Origin: Defluviitaleaceae bacterium | GTDB lineage: Bacteria > Bacillota > Clostridia > Lachnospirales > WQUN01 | Assembly: GCA_009780315.1 (NCBI GenBank) | Contig: WRAH01000003.1 | Coordinates: 1 to 64,000 of the forward strand | Direction: 5' to 3' | DNA length: 64,000 nucleotides | Part shown: piece after piece, positions 42,261-51,041 of the stretch | Layout of the letters: each line of letters begins with the position of its first letter | How positions within the stretch are numbered: position 1 is the first letter of the stretch | Notes under the pieces: model-generated | The model's database searches: none | Seen by the model: only the letters and a program-made list of their open reading frames with translations | Told to the model about the DNA's origin: nothing | Made by a program: the position numbers and the translations under genes

Positions 42261-43622
42261 CTACTTCCGAATCGGGATTCTTAACACAAATACAGAGCCT
42301 TCTTCTGGTGTGGATGTTAGCTTAATACTGCCATTGTGCATATGCACGGTAGACCTTGCAATGGCCAGCCCCAACCCTGTGCCGCCTGTGTCGCGGTCGC
42401 GGGTTTTATCTACTCTATAGAAGCGGTTAAAAATTTTATCCTGTTCATCTTCAGGGATTCCAATGCCTGTATCTTGAATCGTAATATGGGCAAATTGCCC
42501 GTCAGAATCTACAACCACTTTAACCGTTCCACCTCGGGGGGTATATTTTATTCCATTCTCGACAATATTTGAAATAGCAAGTGCCAGCTTAACATCATCT
42601 GCGTCAATTTCTATACGCCTTACTTCTTCGTATAGCAAGACTACTTTCTTTTTCTCTGCCAAAGGGGATAGCCGCTTTAGAATATCCTCTACCAATCCAT
42701 TAAGATTGATGGTTGTCAAATGGATACTCTGCTCGCGTTGGTCTACCTTCACAAGGGCCAGTAAGTCGTTGTTGATATTGGTCATGCGGTCAACTTCGTT
42801 TGTTATATCTTGAAAAAACTCCCGATAAACGTCTTCTGGCACAGAATCAAGAGTGAGAATGGACTCACTCAAAACCTTAATGGCTGAAAGGGGTGTCTTC
42901 ATTTCATGTGACACATTGGAAACAAATTCATCACGGGTTTTTTCCTGTTGCTCTAGCTTTTCTGCCATATTATTAAATGCGCGGGACAAAATGGCGTACT
43001 CATCTTTACTGGTGACAGGAATGCGCACATTCAGTTGCCCAACTGCCATCCGTTGTATCACTTTCATAATTGTCCGTAATGCGGCAATAAGCCGATGTGA
43101 GATGAAAAATACCAACACAACCACGACAAGTCCAACAGCCAAACTATATAAAAGCAATGTATTTCTAATGTTTGCCACAGTGTAAGAAATATCTGAAACA
43201 TCTGCAATAAGCACCACCGCGCCTACACGGTCGTTAATTTCATCATTGATACTCACGGCAACATTGAGCGCATACTCATCCCGCCTAAAAACAGAAGCAT
43301 ATTGGCGGTTGATTGCACTAATGACCTCAGGTCTAATCAATGTTTGCCCTGCAAGAGAATCCATCACCCCATGATTTGAGTCTCTAAGTACAAGGGCTTG
43401 GTCATTGATAACCAAAATACGAACATCCCAATCCAGACTGTTTCTGTCGATTGAACTTTGTACAAGCCCAGGCACGGCAGTTTGTTCCAGCCTGTCTAAT
43501 GTATGGCGCGCCACTGTATCACTCATCATGAACGCTTGAACCCGCATTTCGCCTTCGCGTACTTCCAAGTGATACGTCTCTATAAGCGTCACTATCGTCC
43601 AATTAAATACCAACAGCGGCAA
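42261..43622 (-). CDS. Sensor histidine kinase, WalK/PhoR-like
   Basis: 453 residues from TTG 43622, the first canonical start. An extracytoplasmic sensor region, a second membrane helix near 150-175, HAMP, HisKA with FVSNVSHEMKTPLSAIKVLSES, and HATPase_c (NGIKYTP, DTGIGI, GTGLGLAI). The coding frame clearly continues upstream to about 43694, giving the basic/hydrophobic N-terminal start LRWKLALAFVSLSILPLL, but this stretch has no ATG, GTG or TTG. ATT at 43694 has GGGGAG (43709-43704) nine bases upstream, so the true start may be ATT, or the region contains a sequence change. Probably works with the response regulator at 43684. Confidence 0.88.
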   Translation of the reverse strand: MPLLVFNWTIVTLIETYHLEVREGEMRVQAFMMSDTVARHTLDRLEQTAVPGLVQSSIDRNSLDWDVRILVINDQALVLRDSNHGVMDSLAGQTLIRPEVISAINRQYASVFRRDEYALNVAVSINDEINDRVGAVVLIADVSDISYTVANIRNTLLLYSLAVGLVVVVLVFFISHRLIAALRTIMKVIQRMAVGQLNVRIPVTSKDEYAILSRAFNNMAEKLEQQEKTRDEFVSNVSHEMKTPLSAIKVLSESILTLDSVPEDVYREFFQDITNEVDRMTNINNDLLALVKVDQREQSIHLTTINLNGLVEDILKRLSPLAEKKKVVLLYEEVRRIEIDADDVKLALAISNIVENGIKYTPRGGTVKVVVDSDGQFAHITIQDTGIGIPEDEQDKIFNRFYRVDKTRDRDTGGTGLGLAIARSTVHMHNGSIKLTSTPEEGSVFVLRIPIRK

Positions 43623-43683
43623 AATGCTTAGTGATACAAAAGCAAGGGCAAGCTTCCACCTTAAACTGTGGTACCAGGGTAAT

Positions 43684-44364
43684 TTATCTGAAATAGTAAC
43701 CCACTCCCCATTTGGTATAAATATATTTCGGGTCGGAAGGATTTTCTTCTATTTTTTCCCGTAATCGGCGCACATGCACATCCACTGTACGCACATCCCC
43801 AGTGTTGTCTGCACCCCAAAGTTCTTGCAGCAAGGCTTCGCGGGTATACACTTTGCCTGCATTGTTCATCAAGTACTCCAAAAGGTCGTACTCCTTGGCC
43901 GTGAGATAAATTTCACTTTCAGCCACAAATACCCGTCGCGATTGCGTGTCTAAAGAAACCTCACGCATTGTGACAATATGAGACTTTGCCGCAGGTTCTG
44001 CCTTGGTTGCACGTCGCAAGATGGCTTTAATCCGTGCTTTAAGTTCTAAAATATTAAAGGGCTTTGTGATGTAATCATCTGCACCATATTCCAGTCCCAT
44101 GATTTTATCCATATCATCACCCTTGGCTGTCACCATCACCACAGGCACTGCGCTAAATTCCCTAATGGCTTGGCACACATCAGTGCCTTCCATTTTCGGA
44201 AGCATGATGTCCAAAATCACCAAGTCATAGGCATTATCCTTCACCAGTTGTAAAGCTTCTTCACCGTCATAGGCGGTGTCCACTTTCATTCCGTCTTGCT
44301 CTAGGCTAAATTTTATACCTTTTACAATGTTCTTCTCGTCATCCACGACTAAAATATGCGCCAT
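43684..44364 (-). CDS. OmpR-family response regulator, WalR/PhoP-like
   Basis: 226 residues. A receiver with VDDEK, phospho-acceptor Asp in LVILDIMLPKMEG, and KPFNILELKARI; the winged helix ends in YTKWGVGYYFR. The pattern is that of the WalR/PhoP regulators controlling cell-wall metabolism. First gene of the operon with the kinase, GerMN protein and comEC. It diverges from the DacF-like gene across a palindrome. Confidence 0.9.
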   Translation of the reverse strand: MAHILVVDDEKNIVKGIKFSLEQDGMKVDTAYDGEEALQLVKDNAYDLVILDIMLPKMEGTDVCQAIREFSAVPVVMVTAKGDDMDKIMGLEYGADDYITKPFNILELKARIKAILRRATKAEPAAKSHIVTMREVSLDTQSRRVFVAESEIYLTAKEYDLLEYLMNNAGKVYTREALLQELWGADNTGDVRTVDVHVRRLREKIEENPSDPKYIYTKWGVGYYFR

Positions 44365-44394
44365 AAAATCACCACTTTACAATAGATTATCTCA

Positions 44395-44412
44395 TATCGC
44401 GCAAGCGCGATA
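44395..44412. promoter_or_regulatory. Perfect palindrome between walR-like and dacF-like genes
   Basis: TATCGCGC-aa-GCGCGATA: 8-bp arms and a 2-bp centre in the 97-bp divergent region. Candidate operator for one of the two divergent units; as RNA it would be a small hairpin. Confidence 0.45.
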
Positions 44413-44461
44413 CCCGCAACCTGGGGCAGAGTCCCATTTAATGAGAAAGGAATTATTACTT

Positions 44462-45850
44462 ATGAAAATCTTTTTTGCCATTTCCCTAGTATTATACCTA
44501 TTGACAGTGCAAAATACCAGTGTTTCCGCACAGGAAGTAGAATCTCCTATGTATTCCGCAGAGGCAGTGGTACTCATGGATGCAACCACAGGGCTTGTTT
44601 TGTATGGTCATGAGGGGAACACACCAATGTATCCAGCCAGTATTACTGAAATTATGACAGCCCTTATCGTGTTGGAACAAAATAGCGATTTAGACGAGCG
44701 TATTGAGTTTTCTCATCACGCCATATGGTCAATTCCCCGCAATTCCAGTCATATTGCAATGGATGAAGGGGAAACCCTAACCATTTATGAAGCCCTGCAC
44801 GGGCTTATGCTAGAGTCTGCAAATGAAGTATCCATTGCCCTTGCCGAGCATACCGCAGGCAGTGTTGAAGCCTTTGTAGATTTGATGAACCGACGTGCCG
44901 TATCCCTTGGCGCAGTCGATACCCATTTTACCAATCCAAGCGGCTTACCCGGTGCAGGGCATGTGACTACTGCATATGATATGTCACTTATCATGAGGGA
45001 AGCTGTGCGTAATCCTGTTTTTGTGAATATCATATCCACAAACCGCTTTGATATCCCTCCAACAGAGCGTCAGCCTGAAGTACGCCAACTACTCAACGAC
45101 AATCGCATGATACGACCGGGTACACACTTTAATGAATATGTAGTTGGCGGAAAAACAGGTTGGACACAAGCCGCGGGCAACACATTAGTCACCTATGCAA
45201 CCGATGGCAACCGCCGCCTTATCGCCACTGTGCTTCGTGGGGACGGCGCGGCCGCATTTACTGACACCACTGCATTGTTTAACTATGGCTTTGCCCTTCC
45301 CTTTGAAACCACCACCGTTTTTGATGCAGAAACTTACGCAATATCCGTGCCAGTGCTTCAATCAATCAACGGTGCGTATACAGAAATTGGTACGGCAAAT
45401 ATCCGTGCAGAACAAAGCTTAACCTTTGACCTGCCCCCGGGTTTTGACGCAACTTGGCTGCGTTATGAACTTCACACGCCAGAAACCCTCACAGCACCAG
45501 TCCTGCTCAACGACAATGTAGGGCTGGTAGAGGTATATGTACAAAATGTGCGCGTGGGGAGTGTTCCCCTACGCGCACAAGAAGCCGTACTACCCTACGT
45601 ACCACCCGCAGAATATTACGCTGAAACCATATATGAACCCATTGCTGAAACCGTATATGGCTATATCTATAATACAAGAATATCGTTCCTAGACAATGAA
45701 TATATCCTAACCCTTGCTATTCCTCTTGCCATTTCCGCAGTGACGCTCATCGTCGCAACGATAGCATACTTCACCCGTCGAAAAAGAAGAATGCGCAATG
45801 CGTTATATTCAAAGTATGCAAGGTATCCCCATTACTATAGGTATAGATAA
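44462..45850 (+). CDS. DacF/PBP5-like D-alanyl-D-alanine carboxypeptidase with altered active site
   Basis: 462 residues from ATG 44462 (AAAGGAA upstream; the frame is open from 44276). Signal peptide 1-23, then a peptidase S11 domain: S119-A-N (SxN) and K231-T-G (KTG) motifs are intact, and the nucleophile Ser60 is present, but the SxxK lysine reads Glu (S60-I-T-E63; codon GAA at 44648). In S11 enzymes that Lys activates the Ser, so normal carboxypeptidase activity is doubtful. A PBP5-type C-terminal domain follows, then a membrane helix (about 418-440) and a basic tail. Diverges from the walR-like operon. Confidence 0.85.
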   Translation: MKIFFAISLVLYLLTVQNTSVSAQEVESPMYSAEAVVLMDATTGLVLYGHEGNTPMYPASITEIMTALIVLEQNSDLDERIEFSHHAIWSIPRNSSHIAMDEGETLTIYEALHGLMLESANEVSIALAEHTAGSVEAFVDLMNRRAVSLGAVDTHFTNPSGLPGAGHVTTAYDMSLIMREAVRNPVFVNIISTNRFDIPPTERQPEVRQLLNDNRMIRPGTHFNEYVVGGKTGWTQAAGNTLVTYATDGNRRLIATVLRGDGAAAFTDTTALFNYGFALPFETTTVFDAETYAISVPVLQSINGAYTEIGTANIRAEQSLTFDLPPGFDATWLRYELHTPETLTAPVLLNDNVGLVEVYVQNVRVGSVPLRAQEAVLPYVPPAEYYAETIYEPIAETVYGYIYNTRISFLDNEYILTLAIPLAISAVTLIVATIAYFTRRKRRMRNALYSKYARYPHYYRYR

Positions 45851-45855
45851 GATGT

Positions 45856-46806
45856 CTAGAATACTGGGTGAAGGATTACAGAACCGCTTTCTGAAAGCCA
45901 AATTTCAATTTGATGTCCTGTAGCATTAGTTGCAGTGAATATAAAATCGGTAAGAATAAAAGTGTGATTCCCATGGCTAAGAAGCTCTGTCGGGTCAAGA
46001 CCTATAATAACGCCTGGGAATTGTGTTGGCACTGTGTCTCCGATAACCATGACACCATCTATTTCTCTTGGTTCATCAAAAAGTACAGTTACACCTCGCT
46101 CATACTCCAACACAATATCTACAAGGGTTGAAATGTTAAAGTGGGCTTCTGCTATTGCCCTTGCTTCTTGCATTGCTTCTTCAATACGCTCTTGGGTAAG
46201 CCCTACAAGATTTGCTCGTTCATTATTATCTAAGGCTAATATAGCCACACCTTGTTCAGATGCAAAAAATGCTCTTGATTCTGCATTAAAACGATAGGCT
46301 TCGTCATTATCAGCCCAAGGCAGCTCTGTTGGCGGAGTGTAGAATAATTGTATCCTTTCGCCTGTGACAGCATTAACCGTGAAATGGATTGGTGAATCAA
46401 CATACTCCCAACCATCAATGCCTGTACCTGCCCTCGTTAAAGCAACCATCCCTTCCCATGTATAGATTCGTGTCTCACCGTACCTATCAGAACGAAAACT
46501 ACTTCTCATCGACACATACATGCCGTCCATACTTATACCAAGGACATCATAAATGTACTGTGCGCCTGCTTGGGCACCTGCCTCCATTGACATTGCATTT
46601 GCAGGTAGCTCCGTTGCCCATTCATCATCATTGTCTGGCGAAGATAAAACGGTCATGTTAAATGTAGTGGATGCTGGTGCTGACTGTGTCACAGCAAGGG
46701 GCTGTGGGGTTGCATTGACTGTCGTTGCTTCTGTAGTGCAAGCAGGCATGACACCAACTGCCAAAACAAGCATTGCAGTTGTTGCTAAAACTGATTTGAA
46801 TTTCAT
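45856..46806 (-). CDS. Lipoprotein of unknown function (two-component operon)
   Basis: 316 residues. Signal peptide with lipobox VMPAC near residues 19-23, then a Thr/Ala/Ser-rich linker and a mixed alpha/beta domain. VTGERIQLFYTP and NERANLVGLTQERIEEAMQEARAIAEA are visible. The pattern of a VTGxI strand and repeated helix resembles the neighbouring membrane protein, so the two may share a domain. It is the last gene of an operon with a response regulator and kinase, probably acting in the same response. Not recognised further. Confidence 0.65.
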   Translation of the reverse strand: MKFKSVLATTAMLVLAVGVMPACTTEATTVNATPQPLAVTQSAPASTTFNMTVLSSPDNDDEWATELPANAMSMEAGAQAGAQYIYDVLGISMDGMYVSMRSSFRSDRYGETRIYTWEGMVALTRAGTGIDGWEYVDSPIHFTVNAVTGERIQLFYTPPTELPWADNDEAYRFNAESRAFFASEQGVAILALDNNERANLVGLTQERIEEAMQEARAIAEAHFNISTLVDIVLEYERGVTVLFDEPREIDGVMVIGDTVPTQFPGVIIGLDPTELLSHGNHTFILTDFIFTATNATGHQIEIWLSESGSVILHPVF

Positions 46807-46881
46807 CTCTGTTTCTTCCTCTCTATGTTATTACGAAAAGAGTATATCAAAGAGATTCGTTAAAGTTTTGGCAAAGATGTG

Positions 46882-47805
46882 TCAAAGTTGTAAAGAGATT
46901 CTGAAATAGCTAAGATATAAAACATTTTCTGGCGTAAATACACCTGTGACATAAATTTCTACTTTTCCATGGTTATCTGCAAAATAGTGAATATATGATA
47001 TTAACGTGCGCGTTAACTCTGGCGCAAAAGGTTCAACCTCCACCAAAATTATAGTATCATCATCAAGGTTGATTTCCTCCCAAACTACAGGAATATTTAT
47101 AATATAAGGGTCTACAGCTTCAAAATATCTGTCTTGAGGGTCGCTAACATCAATGATATATATTTCATCAAAATGCAAGTCTAGTGTATACATAAAAGCG
47201 GCTAATATATCCGTTATCGTTTCATGTCTGACCTCAATATGCGCAGCAGGCGAAACAAAGTCATTAAAGGACATTTGTACGCCTATTTCTATACGCCAAA
47301 TTTGCCCTGTTACAGCGTTAAGTTCTATCGTTGTAAAAATATAATCATTGAAAGAATGGATGTGCCAAAAACTATATCGCTCTGGTAAAAAATCTTCATG
47401 GTGGTGAATATTTTGGACAAGTTGCGCACTAACCGAGTTAAACCCTAGCATTTTTTCAGGCAAAAGCCCGTGTTGATGTAAAAAATCCATACCGTCCCGT
47501 GCCACTTCGATAGCTTCCGCCATACTGATTTGCCCCTGTGAAGGCTCATGTAACCGCCAACCCGTCCGAACATTCCAATTTTGTAAAATGGATACCATGT
47601 CTGCTTCAGACATGTTCGTACCAAATACATCATACATCCCCAGCGCGTCTGCTACAGGGGCATTGATTATAAATGAACTGCTGGAGGTAATCAGCCGTTC
47701 TGCATCTATGTCAATCAATCGATTGGTTAACATCCAGCCACCAATAGCCACTAAAAAGGATATGGCTATACCACTTACAGTAAAAATATTACGCTTACAT
47801 ATCAC
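46882..47805 (-). CDS. Single-pass membrane protein of unknown function (two-component operon)
   Basis: 307 residues. One N-terminal membrane helix (about residues 9-28, VSGIAISFLVAIGGWMLT), then an extracellular domain with helical MSEADMVSILQNW and beta strands such as TTIELNAVTGQIWRIEI. The NAVTG segment resembles the one in the next gene. It overlaps the kinase end by 11 bp, so it is coupled to the two-component genes. Possible sensor accessory protein; this is inference. Confidence 0.65.
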   Translation of the reverse strand: MICKRNIFTVSGIAISFLVAIGGWMLTNRLIDIDAERLITSSSSFIINAPVADALGMYDVFGTNMSEADMVSILQNWNVRTGWRLHEPSQGQISMAEAIEVARDGMDFLHQHGLLPEKMLGFNSVSAQLVQNIHHHEDFLPERYSFWHIHSFNDYIFTTIELNAVTGQIWRIEIGVQMSFNDFVSPAAHIEVRHETITDILAAFMYTLDLHFDEIYIIDVSDPQDRYFEAVDPYIINIPVVWEEINLDDDTIILVEVEPFAPELTRTLISYIHYFADNHGKVEIYVTGVFTPENVLYLSYFRISLQL

Positions 47806-49168
47806 GACACGCCCCCCATTCTAATACAAATGTTATCATTGTACCAACACCTTCTTTACTACTGAAAGATAGTGTGCTTTGATGTACTTCAGCAATTTTT
47901 GCCGCCAATGACAACCCAATCCCTGCACCATGTTGTTTACGTGAGCGGGATTTATCTACTGTATAAAAGGCTTCTGTTATTCGCGTAAGTTCTTCATCAG
48001 GTATTCCGCGCCCATCATCTGACACACACATGCTATAGCCTTTTTCATCATGCTTTCCGCTGATATCAATGGTTTTACTGTCTGCATTGATTGCATTATC
48101 AATAAGGTTTAAAATCAAGGTTTTAAACAAATCATAGTCAACTTTAATATAGGCAGGCTGAATATTGAGATGCATTGCTACTTTTTTTTCTTCCAATTTA
48201 GGGGCGAGACTGCCTGCAATATCCTGTAAAAGTGCTTCGGCATTCATTTCTTCTAAAACAAAATCTTGTCTGTTAAGTACAATCAAATCCATCAATTTTA
48301 AAGATAAGGACTCCAGCCGCATTCCTTCATTAAGAATATACCATGCTGCACTCTTTATTCTTTCTGGCGGCAAGTCCTTTTGGTAAATCATATCCGCATA
48401 ACCAATGACAGAAGTTAGCGGCGTTTTTAACTCGTGGGCAAAGTTGGCAACAAAATCATCTTTTTGGCGCGCATTTTCCATCAGTTCATTTATTTTTTCT
48501 TCTACAGCATCCACCATCTTGTTAAAACTACGTGATAACTCACCAATTTCATCATGACTGGAAACATGTAAGCGTTCGTTGTACCGCCCCTTTGAAATTT
48601 CAGAGGCAGCGCGATTCATTTTTCTAATGGGTATTGTAATAAACCCACACAGAATCAATACGATAACCATACTAAACAATAGGGTAAAAAAATAAATTTG
48701 TGCAAAACTTCGCGTCATCTGCTGACGCTGTGCAATAACAGCCGTGATGTCATTTGCAATAAGTAAGTAAAACTCCATATCTCCTTGGCGCACAATGCCG
48801 CCTACCACAATATAGGTTGCGTCCTCAACCTCTTTAAAGGACACAATACGTGTGTTTCCATAAATTTCATCAAACAATGAAAAATGATGCAGTTGTGGTA
48901 TGTCAGAATAAATAAGTTGTAAGTCTACAGTGAAAAAGGCTGTCATTCCGCTAACCTCGGATGAAAGCCTTTCAAAGGAACCACCGCCATGTGAAATTAA
49001 ATGAGACTGCACCATAAAATTATCATATTGAAACTGATTTAACGCCCTTTCAACTTCCCGCGCTATTGCACTTTCATGGGAAAAAGTAATGAGCAAATAT
49101 CCAGAAACCAGCAGTGCAACACTAAGCACAAATGTTGTACACAAAAAAGACTTAGCAAAAAACCGCAT
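47795..49168 (-). CDS. Sensor histidine kinase (second wall/envelope pair)
   Basis: 457 residues. Two membrane helices (about 7-29 and 155-177) around an extracellular sensor, HAMP, HisKA with FVANFAHELKTPLTSVIGYADM, and HATPase_c (DNAINADS, DDGRGIPD, GAGIGLSLA). It begins 1 bp after the response regulator stop and is coupled to the downstream membrane protein. Signal unknown. Confidence 0.9.
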   Translation of the reverse strand: MRFFAKSFLCTTFVLSVALLVSGYLLITFSHESAIAREVERALNQFQYDNFMVQSHLISHGGGSFERLSSEVSGMTAFFTVDLQLIYSDIPQLHHFSLFDEIYGNTRIVSFKEVEDATYIVVGGIVRQGDMEFYLLIANDITAVIAQRQQMTRSFAQIYFFTLLFSMVIVLILCGFITIPIRKMNRAASEISKGRYNERLHVSSHDEIGELSRSFNKMVDAVEEKINELMENARQKDDFVANFAHELKTPLTSVIGYADMIYQKDLPPERIKSAAWYILNEGMRLESLSLKLMDLIVLNRQDFVLEEMNAEALLQDIAGSLAPKLEEKKVAMHLNIQPAYIKVDYDLFKTLILNLIDNAINADSKTIDISGKHDEKGYSMCVSDDGRGIPDEELTRITEAFYTVDKSRSRKQHGAGIGLSLAAKIAEVHQSTLSFSSKEGVGTMITFVLEWGACRDM

Positions 49169-49169
49169 T

Positions 49170-49823
49170 TTACCCCTCCAGTCGATATCCGATTCGGAAT
49201 ACGGTTTTTATGTAATCATCCCAGCTAAGTTTCTTTCGTATCCGTTGGATATGAGAATCTAATGTGCGTGTTTCCCCAGCATATTTTTCTTGCCAAACCT
49301 TTTCATACAACCTGTCCCGATACAAGGCTACATTTTTGTTGCGTATGAGTTCTATTAGCAAGTCAAATTCTTTTACTGTGAACTCAACGGCTTGCCCCCT
49401 TTGGGTGACTTGGCGGGATTCAATGTTAATCACTACATCTTTGAAGATAAGCTGTTTTTCACTCTTTCCGCAACGCCGCAGGACTGCTTCAACCCGGGCC
49501 ATGAGTTCGCCAATTTGAAAAGGTTTTACAATGTAGTCATCTGCGCCAAGCTTCAAGCCTTTTATTTTGTCCGTCACCGTATCCTTTGCCGTGATAAAAA
49601 TAACAGGCGTTCCTGTAGGTTTAATATACTCTAACAGTTCATATCCACTAATTTCTGGCAACATAATATCAAGTAAAATTAAGTCATAATTTTCTTCTTC
49701 GATAAAATCTGCCGCCTGATGTCCGCTAAACGCACAGGTACACCTATAGCCCTCTTCACTTAAATTGACATACAATAAATTGGCAATCGAAGGTTCATCT
49801 TCTACTATTAAAATATCCAGCAT
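49170..49823 (-). CDS. OmpR-family response regulator (second pair)
   Basis: 217 residues from ATG 49823 (GGGAGG upstream; an earlier ATG at 49844 lacks a site). A receiver with IVEDEP, Asp in LILLDIMLPEISG, and KPFQIGELMARV; the winged helix ends in TVFRIGYRLEG. First gene of the operon response regulator-kinase-membrane protein-lipoprotein. Heptamer direct repeats upstream (49860-49877) fit an OmpR-type binding site. Confidence 0.9.
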   Translation of the reverse strand: MLDILIVEDEPSIANLLYVNLSEEGYRCTCAFSGHQAADFIEEENYDLILLDIMLPEISGYELLEYIKPTGTPVIFITAKDTVTDKIKGLKLGADDYIVKPFQIGELMARVEAVLRRCGKSEKQLIFKDVVINIESRQVTQRGQAVEFTVKEFDLLIELIRNKNVALYRDRLYEKVWQEKYAGETRTLDSHIQRIRKKLSWDDYIKTVFRIGYRLEG

Positions 49824-49848
49824 GTGTTGTGCCTCCCATAACATCTAT

Positions 49849-49877
49849 TTTAACACATTGTTGTGTTAAAGTTGTGT
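49849..49877 (-). promoter_or_regulatory. Direct-repeat/palindrome site upstream of the response regulator
   Basis: GTTGTGT-taaa-GTTGTGT (49860-49877): two heptamers 11 bp apart, the typical spacing for OmpR/PhoB-family dimers. It overlaps an inverted repeat TTTAACACA/TGTGTTAAA (49849-49870). Located about 30 bp before the start; probable autoregulation. Confidence 0.45.
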
Positions 49878-49903
49878 CATAATCATTGGAAGGCACATGT
49901 ACA

Positions 49904-50908
49904 TTAGGGTTTAATCCAATCGCTCAAAAGCGTCACTTTTTGCTTCGTGGCATCAAGTTCAATTTCACAGCCCAGCGGAAGTGTAAGCATGGGATGCATA
50001 TGCGAACAGTCAAACTCTGCAAGTATAGGGCATTTAGGCGTGCCAATGACTTCCATTAACACATCATAAGGCTTGCGTCCTGTATTTGCGTCTTTAAAAA
50101 TTTCATGTTTACCAAGGATGATTCCCCCAACCCTGTCAAATACGCCGCATAGTTTAAGCAAAGAAAAGTCGCGCTCAACCCCTGAAATGTGAGATAGGCA
50201 ATCTTCAATAAATAGTATATCGCCTTTTTTAATTTCTGGCATATATGGGCTACTCCAAATACCCGTCATAGTGTTCAAGTTACCCCCAATGACACGTCCT
50301 TTGACAACACCTTGGTTCAAAGTCACCAGTTTATTCTCATTTTGATTTTTTGCTCTATCTTGTTCTTCCCAAGAAATATACTCATCTGTCCAAAATGGCG
50401 GGGTTTTAAGTGTAAACGGTGGTTTGTTTTCCTCAATCAAAATATCGCAAAAATATTCATACGTCATGTCTAAATAAGGAGAAAACTCTCCAAAACTTGC
50501 GACAAGGGCTGGGCCGTAGTATGTGGTCAATCCCGTTTTTGCATAAATCCCTAAAAGTAAAGCGGTTACATCAGAATAACCAATAATAATTTTAGGGTGT
50601 TTAACCAGTGCATCATAGTCAATATAGGGCAATATAGAATTTGAGTTCATTCCGCCAATCGTTGAAATAATACATTGAACCTCAGGATTACGAATCAGAC
50701 TGTTCAGTTCTTCAGCCCGCTCTATAATAGAGCCTGAACGGTAAAAGTCGCTTTTTCCCGTAAGATTTCCTTCAATTAAATGAAACCCCTTATCACGAAA
50801 AAACTCCACAGCCCGCTTAAACCGTTTAGGCGCGAAAACTGTTGCTGGCGAAGACGGCGAAAAAAATGCAATAGTATCCCCTTTTTTTAATTTATTAGCG
50901 AATAACAT
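49904..50908 (-). CDS. LD-carboxypeptidase / MccF-like serine peptidase (S66)
   Basis: 334 residues, ATG 50908 with AAAGGAG. Residues near 105 give GYSDVTALL with the nucleophile Ser, FIEDC gives the Glu and DCSHMHPMLTLPLG gives the His of the S66 triad. S66 enzymes cut L,D-peptides of murein (LdcA) or microcin C-like nucleotide peptides (MccF). The insert around 190-215 (DEYISWEEQDRAKNQNENK) is MccF-like in place, so either role is possible. Diverges from the glycan operon, with overlapping promoter elements. Confidence 0.85.
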   Translation of the reverse strand: MLFANKLKKGDTIAFFSPSSPATVFAPKRFKRAVEFFRDKGFHLIEGNLTGKSDFYRSGSIIERAEELNSLIRNPEVQCIISTIGGMNSNSILPYIDYDALVKHPKIIIGYSDVTALLLGIYAKTGLTTYYGPALVASFGEFSPYLDMTYEYFCDILIEENKPPFTLKTPPFWTDEYISWEEQDRAKNQNENKLVTLNQGVVKGRVIGGNLNTMTGIWSSPYMPEIKKGDILFIEDCLSHISGVERDFSLLKLCGVFDRVGGIILGKHEIFKDANTGRKPYDVLMEVIGTPKCPILAEFDCSHMHPMLTLPLGCEIELDATKQKVTLLSDWIKP

Positions 50909-50930
50909 TTTATACCACTCCTTTGCCTAA

Positions 50931-50960
50931 ATTATACTACAAACATAGTAGATTTGACAA
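50931..50960 (-). promoter_or_regulatory. Promoter of the S66 peptidase gene
   Basis: Minus strand TTGTCA (50960-50955), 18 bp, TATAAT (50936-50931). Its -35 overlaps the -35 of the divergent glycan operon promoter. Confidence 0.6.
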
Positions 50961-50982
50961 CTTCTAAGGTGAGTGATATTAT
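50954..50982 (+). promoter_or_regulatory. Promoter of the phosphonate/glycan operon
   Basis: TTGACA (50954-50959), 17 bp, TATTAT (50977-50982). No further clear promoter or terminator is visible from here to the window end. Confidence 0.65.
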
Positions 50983-51041
50983 GCAATAATAACTATTAGG
51001 CACTTTAGGCAAAGTAAGAATTATCAATAAGGAAAATGCAT

